Positions 1 to 10,900 of a stretch of DNA of 57,428 nucleotides are shown here, one piece after another. Made by a program: the position numbers and the translations under genes. This stretch comes from Gnetum montanum. Lineage: Eukaryota; Streptophyta; Gnetopsida; Gnetales; Gnetaceae. The DNA is taken from contig MNCI01025456.1 of NCBI GenBank assembly GCA_015680685.1, positions 464,252-521,679 of the forward strand, in the 5' to 3' direction. Below the pieces are notes generated by a model. That model was not told the DNA's origin. It worked only from the letters and a program-made list of their open reading frames with translations, and made no database searches. Numbering within the stretch: position 1 is the stretch's first letter; each line of letters starts with the position of its first letter.

Positions 1-195
1 AGGGTTATCCAATCAAGTTCATCTTTATTGTCGTACACAACTTGGGTTCAGGTTACAAGCTACTCGAATAAAGAGCCGTTCACTCTAGGACTCCTACTGC
101 GGGCACATGGGAAAAATTCTAACTCTGGAGTGATCAATCTGCCAGAGCTTCGCTACTTCTAGCCAGGATTGGGAAATAAAGGGAGTGCCGCCTCT

Positions 196-203
196 TATTT
201 ATA
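196..203 (-). promoter_or_regulatory. LTR TATA box
   Basis: TATAAATA on the minus strand lies just downstream of the palindrome array, at the position equivalent to the TATA boxes of the two element-3 LTRs. Confidence 0.7.
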
Positions 204-218
204 GATATGGCGGCAGAC

Positions 219-312
219 CGCGATATCGCGTACGTGATATCACAGGGGAAGACGCGATATCGCGTAAGCGATATCTCATGGGATGCGATATCGCAGCGGC
301 CGCGATATCGCG
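219..312. repeat. GATATC palindrome array in LTR U3
   Basis: At least five copies of a self-complementary motif centred on GATATC, the best being CGCGATATCGCG, are separated by short CG-rich linkers such as GTACGTGATATCAC. The array lies directly upstream of the TATA box on the minus strand. Confidence 0.85.
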
Positions 313-337
313 GCACAATGCATGTCGCGTCTCATCA

Positions 338-1108
338 CTGAGCATAGTGCACCAATGCCACCAATGGTTGGTCCAAGCTTGCAATCGCCCTTCATCCTGA
401 AAGTCCCACCATGGGCATCTACCTCTGCATCACCTGTTAGCGGGGCTACACGACCCCATCAACTAACACCTCTAGCTCCATTCATCATCAGGGGATGACC
501 GTGTTGGATAGCCCCCATCCCGTGCAACAACATTAAACAACCTCCTCGCCCCACAACGCGAGAAACCTACTTGGTGGACGAGGCATCAAAGGGGAATACC
601 ATCAAAAGTATCTCCAAAACTATGCCTTCGTCCTTTAAGTTTACACCTTCATCACCAAATATGAAGGTCGACACAATTACACAACCTATGACATCTTACC
701 ACCAAAAATCTGAACCTAGGTCTAGGGCCATCTCCCCTCGAGAGGTTCGTCTTCTAGGGCGAATCGAGGAGGAGGGTGTCAAACAGACGGGCGGCCAAGA
801 CTTCTTGGACACCCTCATCCAGATCGGGCAAGCCCTAAGGTAGAAAAACACCACGTTAAGCCTATATGACCTAGTCATGACATCTGCCCCTCACCGCAAG
901 GCTCTAGTCTGCATGTTAATGGTAATTCCAATCAACAAAAACATGCTATCAGACAAGAAAGTGATCCACTCAGTCATACTCCCCTCTATACCTACGGAGT
1001 CCGCAATACCTTAATTAACTTTTAGCAATGACGCCATTAAGAAAGATCCCGAAGGAGGTCAAGTGACCACAGTGCCTCTCTTCATCATAATTCAGGTCGA
1101 CCAATCTG
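338..1108 (+). pseudogene. gag: element 1: gag C-terminal part, broken
   Basis: This is a decayed remnant of the gag end of a Tat-like element. Readable pieces at about 540-1010 include LIQIGQALR followed, after an in-frame TAG, by LSLYDLVMTS and then HRKALVCML. That block is typical of the gag-to-protease linker of Tat/Ogre elements, and element 4 has the same block (LSLYNLVMTS) at 50449-50712. The capsid part and zinc knuckle are not present: they lie beyond the element-3-family insertion that ends at 337, or were deleted. Several stops and at least one frameshift separate it from the protease. Confidence 0.65.
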
Positions 1109-1109
1109 A

Positions 1110-1619
1110 ATCAGAAGGGTACATGTCAATGATGGGTCAGCCACAAATGTCATCTCCTTTCCTATTATAGATAAGCTGGGGTTGGTTGACCAGATCAGGC
1201 CAACAACGATGTCATGTCTATGGTCCTTCAATGAGGCACGTGTCCTGGTGAAGGGCACAGTTCATGTGAACTTCGTAGCAGGGGACGAGCTCCCCATAGA
1301 CGCAACGTTCGTCATAGTTAAAGAAATGCCCAGGTTTAACCTAATCTTGGGAAGATCATGGTTAGTACAACTCAGGGCCGTCTCCTCGTCTATACACCAA
1401 CAAATCCACTTACCATACGTGGGTAGGGAGGTGATAATCCATGGTGATGAGGTGGTAACACAAGCAATTAGCAACGTAAACATGGAGCAAGGTTTAGAGG
1501 TTACAACCTCTAAAGATGAAACGCCTGATCATGCATGCACCAATCATACAATGAAGGGATTGGCCCAACGATCAAATCAAAAATGCATGGGTGGATTTGC
1601 CCTTTCAAGAGAAGGATAG
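1110..1619 (+). pseudogene. element 1: retroviral-type aspartic protease
   Basis: This encodes a Ty3/gypsy aspartic protease that would mature the gag-pol polyprotein. The active-site motif is NDGSATNV at about 1128-1151, in the DGSA form seen in Tat-lineage proteases rather than retroviral DTG. Downstream, FNLILGRSW at about 1335 is the conserved C-terminal protease motif, followed by SSIHQQIHLPYVG. One frame stays open from 1110 to the TAG at 1617. No RT follows; a repeat-rich spacer and an antisense gene come next, and RT resumes only near 21360. The family is clear; activity of this copy is doubtful because the upstream gag is broken. Confidence 0.8.
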
Positions 1620-1794
1620 TGACATGAGCGAAGGCCCTAGTAAAACACCTCGACCTTACGTCCTGATCAACCCATGAAAGGTCAAGAGGTAGCTACCCAT
1701 AGCATAGCAGCCTTGTGACTTCCCACCTAGTCACCATCCTCGCATATTCACTTTCTACTTAGCTCATCAGTATGTCATCCTTTCTACATGCTAC

Positions 1795-1920
1795 ATGTGC
1801 CCGCAGCCTGAAATGGCCTAAAACTAGCATTATCACCTTTCACTTTACTCATTACGCAATGGTCCAAAATGGCCTAAAACTAACAAACGGCCCAAAATGG
1901 CCCAAAACTAGCATACAAGA
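1795..1920 (+). repeat. element 1: TTAAACTAGC-type motif cluster (gag/protease side)
   Basis: Three to four copies of a motif like 'aaaatggcctaaaactagca' occur here. It is the same motif family found at 9300-9475, 13095-13120, 16750-17280, 20815-21260 and 24860-25150, and it sits in the spacer between the protease and the 3' end of the antisense gene. Confidence 0.7.
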
Positions 1921-2060
1921 GCATGAAAAATTTACATAACACACATGATAATACAAAATTGGTTTCCTTTCTGAAGTGTTGCATTTCATTCAAAATTTTT
2001 CACCTATTGGCAATGTCTGTAAATTCTTTCAAGAAAAAGGGGGACTCGAGCCCCATGCTC

Positions 2061-5000
2061 TCATGATTTATCTCCGTTCGCATCGTCTTCACTGTTTGTC
2101 CCTACTTCATCCACTTGTGCATCGCCTGCTCCTATATTGCCCCCTGCCGACACCTCATTCCTTCCCTCCACGGGCCTCACACCTTCATTGAAAGCCTGTA
2201 TCCAAAAAAATAAAGTAGTTAGTAGGGACAACAAATGTGATAAATGATAACTGTAGCAAAGCATTAAAGTGACTAACCTGAGGGGAGCCTACGTCAGTCA
2301 CAAGAGGTATCTGGTCTAGACCAAGTCTGAGACAATGCTCAATCTCCTCCATCGAAATATCCATCCAATGCCTGTCACTAGGTTTAGCATTTGCAACAGC
2401 CACTTTCTCCCTTTCCAAAGTTGTCCACTTTAGAGGTTCCTAGGAAAGGGAGGCGGTTGTGGTCTCTTCTGTAGGAAGGGTCACCCCCAAGTTTGGAGAT
2501 TCCGTGACCTTCACCTACTCTTTAAATTTGGCATAGGCCTCAGAAGCATCGATGGCCTTCACGAACGTCTTGTACGAGAATGCCTCCATAGCAGCGTCTT
2601 TATACAACCTTCGATGGGTTTCATTTTCTAGCTTCTATGTATATTTGTGATCCCTCTGGGTCTTCCCCCATTTGAAGACCTTGGCGCTGATGTCCTTCAT
2701 ATCTTGGCACTTTTAGGCTAGCAAATCCATCTGCATCTTCTGTTCGATTATTTCATGGTTGGATTCTACATTCTAACAGACGACAATTCAAAACCTGGCG
2801 TAGTCGTCTACAGCCCTTTGCAAATCAACCGGGTCAGGATTATGGTTTATGAGGAAATTGATCCTCAACCTGAGGTTCTCTACCTCAACAACCAATTTCA
2901 CCTCTCTCTCCTCGTCCTTTTGGACCTGTTTCCACAGGTCCTTGTTAGTACGTCTACATTTCCATAGAGAGCGCGCTGAGTGCAAGACACATTTGTAAGC
3001 CTCATCAAATATACGACAAGACACTTCGATCATGTCAGATGAGAGTGTGGCCACTGCACCAATCTCCATAGGTCAAGCTGGGTCCCACTTGAGCCAAGAC
3101 GTTGTTCAACGTAGAAAGTGTAACAATCACATTAACATGACATAAATCAATACATTCAAGAGTTTCAGTGTAGCAACATAGGGGCTATCAACACTCCTAC
3201 TTACCCGCATGAGGATCCGCCTGCTGAAGGCGTTTGATCATGTCATCAACAAGCCCCTGAACAAACATAAACTTGTTAGGAACTTCAGTCCATGACTCCG
3301 TCCGGGGTAGAGGAGGTCCTGAGACATCAGCAATAGCACCTATTACACGATTAAGCATGTCAGCAACGGCTGGAATGGACTACAGTAAGGCACATCCAAA
3401 GCCTAAACTCACCAGCATATGACTGCTGTCTTATTTCTTGCCGGTGCAAGATGATCGCGGTAGGTTCGATAGAAGGTCCGACCAAGTCCATAAAAACTCC
3501 TACCTCATGTGCTGATGCTTTTCCTTTCAGGAGAGCAGCATCTTTTTTATTTCAGGGAAGCACCTCTTCGATGGTAGGAAGAGGCTCCCTAATAGCAAGA
3601 GCCCCTGCTCTGGAGACAAGAGCTCCATTATTCCTAGCCAGGGCCCTTTCTTCCAAAGCTGGGGCCCCCACATCTTTATTTGTCACCCCCGTTCTGAGGA
3701 TCGACACTTCCTTGATGCCTTCTTCTTCATCTTCTTCTTCTACTGCCCGCAAAAGGGTATACACATGACAAATCGAGATAGGTTAAATCAAAACTGATAC
3801 CATGCTACAAAGCACTACCTAACTAAGCATAGAATAGCAGGCTCCCTAAACGCTCACCAATGGGGGGTTGCATTCACCGCAACTTGAATTACAGTCTTCG
3901 TTCCTCTTCATGAAGGCTTTCCCTAGCTGGGGGAGGTCTCTTTCTCCGTAACTCCATGGGCACAATCTCAGCCATGAGACGTTCACCCTATGTTTCGTTG
4001 CCGAGTATGGCAGGGGGGGTCTCCCCTACGCTATCCTGGCCACAAGCACTACGAACTGTTAGACCTTTAGTTGTTACAGAAAACAAATCCTCGACCATCT
4101 CCAGGGGAGCCTAGCCTTGCATGGTCCGAAGGACTTGTCGAATCCACGGCTTGGAAATCTGGTCGCGATCTAGCTCGGACCAAACTCCATCCTCCTGGAC
4201 CACCAGGAACTCCACGAAGTACTTTAAATAGCCTATATAGAAAGCATAGTGTATGTTAGAGTGGGACTCCATTTGCTCACAAAGCCCCAAAATCTCACCC
4301 TGCAAACCACTACATAGGAACTTGACCCAGTTATAATGGGCCCCTTCCTCCATGACTTCCCGCATTACCCAAGCTTGCTCAAGCCCCAAGACCTTTCCTT
4401 AGGTGAGCAGTTGAGGGAATTCATGGGCACGAAAGACCTGTTATATCCCCATGGCAAGACCGTCCTTAAGCTTACCATAGGGAACCCTTTTCGCTCCTTG
4501 GTGAGCCTCAGCCACTCCTTGATATCCTGCTTCTGGAGGGTCAACTCCTAGTTGCCCTTCGACATCACATCAGTGCCATTAGTAGGGATGCCAAAAAAGT
4601 CTACAAATAGCTGGTCATTGATGTCAATGACCACCTGCACATCCCGCATGTACATGCGAAAGTGGCTCGTCTACCCAGAAAAGGAATTAACCAAGGGAAG
4701 CATCTCGGTAGTAGGGACACTTGGATTTGGCACCATAAACAAATCCATAAGCCTAGCCATCTGGATTCTTCTGAGCAAAGGGCCTAGAGCCCCTCGTTCT
4801 AGCCAGCTCTAGCTTGTCGATACTTCACCATATTTGAAGTAGATGTTTCCCCCTTACCTTTTGGCAGTCACCACTGTCACTTCACGAGGCTTCTTTGCTA
4901 TTGTAGCAATGATCACAAAACATTCTTAGCATAAAAGAGAGAAGAAACTACAAAAATATTTGAGCCCGCGGTGCCCGCTTATTAATCCACCAGGTCTATA

Positions 5001-5804
5001 TGGTGAAGGGAATAGTGGGAGTTCAGCCGCCAAGACTGCTTCGAGCGTAACCTGCTTAAAAGATTCTCTCCATTCCTTGTCTAGCCAACCCTTCATCCTA
5101 AAATTACTATAGAGAGAGGCAAGTGTGCGTAGGTAGGAACGATATCCTTCCCCGCAATGAGCAATCACACCTGCCCGTAGGCTCTTGGCTAAGGAAAATT
5201 CCCGTAGGGCTAGCTGTGTTGTGGCCAACTCGCCTAGTTGATCGTGAATCCCGTCGTCATCAAGATAGAACCTGGTGACAAGCGCACACTATTAACACTT
5301 GGCCAAGCATGGCCAATGTTGCACAACCAAGCAAAGTAAAGACATGAAACTCACTCGCCAATACAGTAGACGGTCCCCTGTGGGTTCTAAAAGTACGTCG
5401 CCACATGGCGCGTGAGGTACAATGTGTTGTAAGGATGATAACACTGGTATTCTGGCATATCCCAAATCTAGGCCAAGTGCCTCAACCCTATGGAGTATTG
5501 GGTAGACCCTCCTCCCAGCCTGCTTGTGGTTATGTTGTCAAAAAGATATCTCAGGATTCCCCGATTTGTCCTTGGTAGCAAAACCTCTATTATGTCGGAT
5601 GCTCACGTCTCATCCAAGGAGGACCAAACCATGAGACTAAACTGGCTGAGAAGGAATTGCAAGAAGTCTCACGCCCCATCCCTGAACCAAATCGCTCACT
5701 CTCCCAAACGTGTCGAGCGAGGGGGAATGTTGGCCATAGGTCTGCCTACATGACATAAGACTCGTTCAAGATCCAAAATGATCAATTTAGACCTTGGCCC
5801 TACC
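2061..5804 (-). pseudogene. element 1: antisense FCP1-like gene, exon 2 to last exon
   Basis: This spliced gene runs opposite to gag-pol. On the minus strand exon 2 (5804-5355, 450 nt) encodes an FCP1/NIF-like fold with LIILDLERVL, then AIWFRDGA, then LMVWSS. A GTGAGT donor lies at 5354 and exon 3 opens at 5271 with YLDDD. Downstream pieces include an accessory-protein-like stretch (LFVDFFGIPTNG near 4590), EFLVVQEDGVW near 4210, a DMIKRL block ending at a GTAAGT donor at 3204, a helical charged region (3069 down to 2788), a penultimate exon ending at the GTTAGT donor at 2277, and a last exon 2195-2061 with an acidic tail ending in EDDANGDKS. Exon 1 lies at 20368-20477, now separated by the 14-kb element 2. 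Many stops are present. Exons between 5000 and 3205 are less certain than the ends. Confidence 0.75.
5355..5804 (-). pseudogene. element 1: FCP1/NIF-like exon (exon 2)
   Basis: This 450-nt exon has the same length as its counterpart at 11995-12444 in element 2. The acceptor TTGTGCAG ends at 5805, and TGCAG overlaps the CCCTG target duplication made by element 2. Residue order: ten codons, the aspartate of LIILDLERVL (HAD motif I position), NIPPRSTRL, AIWFRDGA, DFLQFLL, LMVWSS, then EYQCYHPYNTLYLTRHVATY and NPQGTVY. In plant FCP1-like proteins the matching C-terminal stretch is N-T-L-L-x-D-D-x-P-Y-K followed by NP..TAIF, so the catalytic DD is replaced by TR. In-frame stops show this copy is dead, and the lost acidic pair suggests the ancestral protein was already a pseudo-phosphatase. 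Confidence 0.75.
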
Positions 5805-5807
5805 CTG
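5803..5807. repeat. target site duplication of element 2 (left)
   Basis: CCCTG directly precedes the 5' LTR (TGAAACACC at 5808) and is repeated at 19851-19855 directly after the 3' LTR. Confidence 0.95.
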
Positions 5808-5964
5808 TGAAACACCATGAAAATTGCGGGTCGGCCTCAGGCAAAGATTTGCAATTCAGGAAAGGGCGCATGTCAAGATTCCAGAAGGGAGAGTAAGATA
5901 GAGCAACACCAAGAGGTGCGTAGCATCAAGTCCTCAACTTCTTGTGCAGATTCCTAATCTTTCT

Positions 5965-6525
5965 ATGCTTTTTCTGTTTACGCTATATCACGCGATGTAG
6001 TGTAATGGTGCTTAGCGTGATTCTGTTCAAACATAGTCCGGCATCAGAAGGATAGTTACTTCGGCATAGGGAGAAGCTTGAGCAGCGTAATATGCGACTT
6101 CTTGTGTATTTTGCTAAGTCTTTTGTTCAAGGCCAGGTTTACGCTCTGTTACGCACGGCAGCGTAATGAGCTCCAAAACAGTCAAAGGCAAAGTCTAAGA
6201 AAGTGCGATTGCTCATCATACGCTCATCACGCAACGTAGCGTATCACAGCGTATTGCGTCGCCAAGCTAGACATCGTTTACGCTTCATTACGCGCGGTTG
6301 CGTAAGCGAGCGTAAAACAGCTTGAATCCATTGTTTCCAGGTTATGTTACGCCCGTGCACGCAACGCAGCATGAATGAGCATAATATAACTCAAAGACAG
6401 TTGAGACATGCCCAACGAGCATCTATTCTTTACACGCACAATACGCAAATAAGCGTATTGTGCGTAGTCATGAAATCTGACACAAACATGGTCAAGTCAA
6501 CAATACCCAAAACATTCGGGACACA
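5965..6525. repeat. element 2: TTACGC/GCGTAA inverted-motif array in U3
   Basis: Many short inverted pairs occur here, for example 'ttacgctctgttacgc' with 'agcgtaatg', 'acgcaacgtagcgta' and 'aatacgcaaataagcgtatt'. Each can pair with its neighbour. The 3' LTR carries the same array at about 18553-19055. It ends about 40 bp upstream of the TATA box. Confidence 0.75.
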
Positions 6526-6565
6526 CGTCATCAGGGTTGCACCTTTTCCACAGGACATCGCAGCC

Positions 6566-6573
6566 TATAAATA
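6566..6573 (+). promoter_or_regulatory. element 2: LTR TATA box
   Basis: TATAAATA followed by CCCC lies after the U3 array; the same box is at 19154-19161 in the 3' LTR. It is the probable start region for the genomic transcript. Confidence 0.7.
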
Positions 6574-7268
6574 CCCCAGTTGACAAAGGTACAGGGGTTG
6601 GCAAATCAAAGAAGCAAAGGCATTTTTCTGAGCACTGGAGCACTTATCACTTTTGAGCAGAGATACAGAGAGCAGCGCTCTGGCAATTGTTGACAGCATC
6701 ACCTTACGGTAGAAATAGAGCACAGTTCACTTTGAGCACCGGCGATAGGAGTAATCGTTCTGCTGGGGAAGACTCTATTAGTCAGAAATAGTTGATCGGT
6801 AGACGTCAAAGCTTGACCTTCCTTGCATCCTGGCTTTAGCCCACGAGGTAGATCAGACTTCTGTTTGGACAGTTTTCTTGTTGTTTTGTGCTTGCTTCAC
6901 ATCCAGTAATCGGGGTCTCCCTAGTGTAACGAGATATACAAAATATACATTTTTCAAGTCAAAGCATAGATCTTGAAACTACGTGTTTCTCTTATGTCAG
7001 CCTCCTCTTATCGTGTTTAACGTTATCATCGTTGCAATTCATCTACATCATTTTCCCCTCATTTTTGTGATTCCTCGAATCAGATCATTTCATGAGATAT
7101 TCATCGGTTTACTGATTAGTAAGTCCCTGTCTGATCAACAAGACTGTTCAGGGCACCGCGGATTCATTTTTCCAACATAGCCCTCACACGGATCCGTGGT
7201 TAAAACTGTGTACACGGAATTTGTTCGGTATTTTCCAACTGCCGACGTTTTTCGTTGTTACAGTTTTC

Positions 7269-7287
7269 TGGCACTAGAAGGAGGGCC
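7269..7287 (+). other. element 2: primer binding site
   Basis: TGGCACTAGAAGGAGGGCC begins six bases after the LTR end. The decayed equivalent in element 4 (complement of 'ccttctagcatca' near 54003) sits at the same place beside its LTR. I cannot name the matching tRNA with certainty. Confidence 0.6.
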
Positions 7288-7549
7288 ACTTAGGTTCTGA
7301 TCCGTCTTTTTCAGGTAGTCCTGTTAGCGATCTATACCCAAAATCGTAAACGTAATACCTCTAGGGAAGCTTACGATAAGTCGTGTGGTGTAGATCAGTC
7401 TCAGCAATGATTCCTTTGGAATCCTACAGGGTAGAAAGCCTATTTGTGATCTTATTGCCAGCCATTTCTTAGATCCGATTAAACGAAACTTTGAGGTGGT
7501 CCACTGAGGGGGCCATGATTTCAAGCCAATAGCTTACGACATCATTCCC
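7288..7549 (+). other. element 2: untranslated leader
   Basis: This is the stretch between the primer site and the first gag codons. I see no gene or strong motif in it. Confidence 0.5.
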
Positions 7550-9247
7550 TTGACCAAACACCAACATGAACTCATTACACAGTTGGTCATGGCCAAGGGC
7601 CAGGCGGCACAAGCTGTGGTGGAGCCCCAGCATGGGGAAGAGGAAGAGGATGAATTGGCAGCCCATTCAGAACATTCATTCCATACTTTGAGCCCCCAAA
7701 CGTGCATAAATCCCTTGTTTCCTTTCAACGGAGAGGTCGCTCCTCTTGACCCAGCCATGACCGCACAGATGCATTTCCCTACCATGCTGTAGGCCACCGC
7801 GCAGCCGTCTGGGCTGCAAGCACAAATACCGCATAATAACATGGGGGCAATTTTGTCACCGTGGGTACTTAGCATCCCAGTGGTGGTCCCGGGGACCACC
7901 GTGTCCCATTTTATCCCTCAGATACAACCCCACAACATATCCGTAACGCGCCCGACGCAGACCTTGTCGCTTCCGCCCCCTCCAACTCAACAAATCACCG
8001 CAGTTGTTCAGCCACAAACATACATCCAACAGCCTGCCCCAAGTCAGTGGCCCAACCCTACGGTGCAACACAATCAGCCTACGTTGTACGGTGTGCAACC
8101 CTCCGTCGCACCTGCAACACAAGTTCCATAGGTGGTCCCATAGTATATCTATCCCTATCTTACGCAGCAGGCGACGGCTAACCCCTCTTCGCAAACCAGT
8201 GGGTGGTGGTCTTCACAGGTCCCTCCGCCTGCAAGGATCCCTACCCCACAAGCAGCCAGTCAACCTCTCCCGTCGTTTCCGTTCCCTCGCGCCGCCCTCC
8301 CGTTCCAACCTCCTATGCCTTCTGCACAGACACCTCTGTCAACGGGTCTGGACCAAGCCTTCCAGCTTATACAGACTCTCACCGAGGAGGTTCGACGCCT
8401 CAAAGCCGCTGGTTCTGATACTATTCAGATCATGGACTTTTACCAAGATGATCCGATAGTCCAGCGGTCCCTATGCTGTCATTGCCGTCAGGGATGTCTC
8501 TGCCTCATTTTACTAAGTACAATGGGGCGGGAGATCCCAACGCTCACTTGGTCACGTTTAGGTCTGAGTCCTTTTTGTTGCAACAGTGGCCACACACCCA
8601 TCATCCGAGTCTTTGCAATGTCTTTAACAGGGAAAGCTTTGGATTGGTACCGAGCCCTTCCACACTCTTCCATCTCAACCCTGGAAGAGTTGCTGACCCA
8701 ATTTGTGACCCACTTCAAATACAACTTGAAACCAGAAGTCACATTGGATCAGCTCATGGGGGTGAAACAAGACTCGCTCGAGCCCGTCCAAAGGTTTATA
8801 CAGCGTTGGAATGCTACCTTGAATAAGATCCGCGAGCTGATCGCGGATTCACATCTACTTGCAATATTCAAGGGAGCAGTCAATGGCTTTATTAAGTCAA
8901 AGCTGTATTATCTTTCCCCCAACTCTCTACACCAGGCCTTTGCTCAAGTCAGGAGCATCCAAGATGCTGCGGAGGCCAGCAAAGGCCCAGCGTATGTCGC
9001 CTACAGGAACGCACATAACAAGAGCAAAGACAAAGGGAAAGTAGCGACAACGACAGTAGCTGCAATGACTGAGAGTACAAAGACTAAGAACAAAAGGGCA
9101 CCCACGGCGCCTCCTAAAACCACGGCTGGTGCCGGCACCAGTCAAGACACGACGGCTCCTGAAAAGGCCCCCCAGCCTAAGCCAAACTTTGAGCGTAAGG
9201 ATCGCTCAAAGTACACGGCATTACCGGTAATGCATTCTGAACTGCTG
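7550..9247 (+). pseudogene. gag: element 2: gag
   Basis: This is the capsid polyprotein of a Tat-like element. The first part (7550-8300) is rich in Pro and Gln, as expected for a disordered N-terminus, and contains a few in-frame stops. The capsid core follows: SLPHFTKYNGAGDPNAHL near 8500, then GKALDWYRALP, FVTHFKYNLKPE, and QRFIQRWNATLNKIRE near 8790, which are hallmarks of the plant retrotransposon gag domain. Two compensating frameshifts fall near 8475 and 8600. The reading ends in a basic Lys/Pro-rich stretch and KYTALPVMHSELLKQLL, which in relatives lies just before the zinc knuckle. Here the homology stops and repeats begin, so zinc knuckle and protease are absent. The same capsid segment is in element 4 at 52124-52312. 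Confidence 0.9.
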
Positions 9248-9297
9248 AAACAACTGTTAGGGGTAGCATCATTTACGCTTTCTCTACATTACGCATC

Positions 9298-9475
9298 TGG
9301 CCCGTGATGGCCTTAAACTAGTCCCTAGGTTACGCAGAATCGTATGACAGTCCGCGATGGCCTTAAACTAGTCCCTAGGTTATGCAGAATCGTATGACGG
9401 CCCGCGATGGCCTTAAACTAGTCCCTAGGTTACGCAGAATCGTATGACGGCCTGCGATGGCCTTAAACTAGCAAT
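9298..9475 (+). repeat. element 2: 50-bp tandem repeat with the TTAAACTAG motif
   Basis: About 3.4 copies with an exact 50-bp period (starts at 9306, 9356, 9406 and 9456) contain 'gatggccttaaactag' and 'ggttacgcagaatcgtatga'. The repeat lies just after the truncated gag and before the 3' end of the antisense gene. Confidence 0.95.
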
Positions 9476-9666
9476 TACATTCTATCATTATAACTTAGGT
9501 GAAGTTCTTAACAATTACGCTCACGCTCTACAAAGCAAAACATAAAAGTTAAAAATGACAAAATAATTGACATTTAACACATCCACCAGGTTTTATAACA
9601 CGTCTTTTCAGTCATTCGTAAAATTATACTTCACTCCACATCAATAAAACTATGCGTAAACCACAA
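9476..9666. other. element 2: spacer before the antisense gene end
   Basis: AT-rich noncoding sequence; it may hold the polyadenylation region of the antisense gene. No clear motif is seen. Confidence 0.4.
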
Positions 9667-10004
9667 TTACGCATTTCCTCTACTGCCGCTGTCACCGGTA
9701 TCTCTCAAGTCTGGATCCAACCCTAATGGATTGTCCTCTAATGGGCCGTCGTTTCTAGGAATGATTCTTTCATGAAGAATGTCCTCTTCATGAGGTCCTC
9801 GTTCCGGCACCAGCTCCACGGGAGGACACTCTTCATCATTGCATTCTTCTGCCTCTTCCTCTACCTTTGCTGCTCCCTCTACTGACTCCTCACCTGGCTC
9901 GTCTTCCCTATCCTCAGCTGGTACCTAAATATAGTAAGCACATTAGCTACACAAGACTTAACATCATAATTAGAAAATGCAAAGTAAGTCATGCATAAAC
10001 TTAC

Positions 10005-10822
10005 TTGCGACGGCCCTGCTTCTGCAGCAAAAGGAGGCTTGTCCAGGCCAGCCCACAGGCGCTTCATAATCTCTTCCTCCGTCAGATCTGGCCATACATC
10101 CTCTCCCAAGGCAGCTCCGGCCTTCACTTTCCCTTTCTCCACGCTGCTCCAGCGGGGTGGGTCCTGGAAGAAAGTAGGGATTGTAGCCTGATCCCCAGGG
10201 AGAGTCATCGCCCTTTCCAGGGACGCACTTACAGTCACCTGCTCTTCAAACTTCTTGAAGGCTTTGGAAGCTTCGATGACGTCCAGGAAGGCTTCCAGGG
10301 ATTGGGACCTGACGGCAAAATCATGGTAGAGTTTCCGATAAGCAATGCTCTCCCGCTTGTACAAATGCTTATGGTCCTTCTCCTTCTGCCCCCACTCTTA
10401 CACGCTTGCACAATAATCCCTCCAGTCCTGGCTTTTCTGGGCTAGGAGTTCTATCTGCATCCGCTGTTCGACCAACGCCCGACTGGTCTGTACACTATTT
10501 TTGATGGCGATCTAATACTGGGAGTAATCGACAATAGCGATACGCCAGTCTTCATCCCCTGTTGCTCGTGCCTATAGGAAGTCGCACCGTGATTTTAAGT
10601 CTCCGACCTCTTTGGTCAGAGACTCAACCCTCCGCTCTGACCTCTGTAGCCTTTTCCATAGATTTTCATTTATGCCCCTACTTTCCCATAAGGAGCGTGT
10701 CGAGCGTAACGCACATTTACGCAGTTCCTCATAAATGTGACGTGGCACGGCTGCTTCATCGGATGGTGGCTCCACTGTGTCCAGATCAATGGGCTCCGTG
10801 GGATCCTATCGGAGGCAAGCTC
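10005..10822 (-). pseudogene. element 2 antisense gene: helical/charged exon
   Basis: An 818-nt exon opens after the acceptor TTTCTGTTAG and ends at CAA before GTAAGT. It contains IYEELRKCALRSTRSLWES, then RVESLTKEVGDLKSRCDFL, which has heptad-like spacing, then a region around YHDFAVRSQSLEAFLDVIEA. Element 1 has the counterpart SLWKCRRTNKDLWKQVQK at 3069-2788, and element 4 has a degraded counterpart around 48450-49000 on the plus strand. A structural or oligomerisation role is inferred. Confidence 0.7.
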
Positions 10823-10900
10823 CTAACAGAAACAACCATCAAATATTGATGACACATCACCACTATGTAATATCACAGACTTATTACGACCATAACGTAC

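Larger units (their letters stand above)
1..337 (-). mobile_element. partial LTR of the element-3 (Athila-like) family
   Basis: This stretch matches the U3-to-R part of the element-3 LTRs at 27900-28191 and 35577-35757 and is read on the minus strand. The shared landmarks are the pair of AATAAAG-containing blocks near 20-80, the 'gagcttcgctact' block, the TATTTATA (minus-strand TATAAATA) at 196-203, the GATATC palindrome array, and the LTR terminus CTCATCA at 331-337, whose complement is TGATGAG. No PPT follows 337, so 337 is an outer element edge and the bases from 338 are flank. The rest of the insertion lies left of the window, so a full element and a solo LTR cannot be told apart. Confidence 0.85.
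5808..7262 (+). mobile_element. element 2: 5' LTR
   Basis: This 1455-bp direct repeat of 18396-19850 starts TGAAACACC and ends TTGTTACA. U3 carries an array of TTACGC/GCGTAA motifs upstream of TATAAATA at 6566. The downstream part holds the CAATCGGGGTCTCCC-like and 'aagtccctgtctgat' blocks, which are also found near the end of the element 1 LTR (36285-36320). Confidence 0.95.

Noticed and set aside
219-312. Regularly spaced palindromes resembling a CRISPR array
   Set aside because: The repeats are short, irregular and lie in the U3 of a plant LTR directly before a TATA box; there are no unique spacers and no cas genes.
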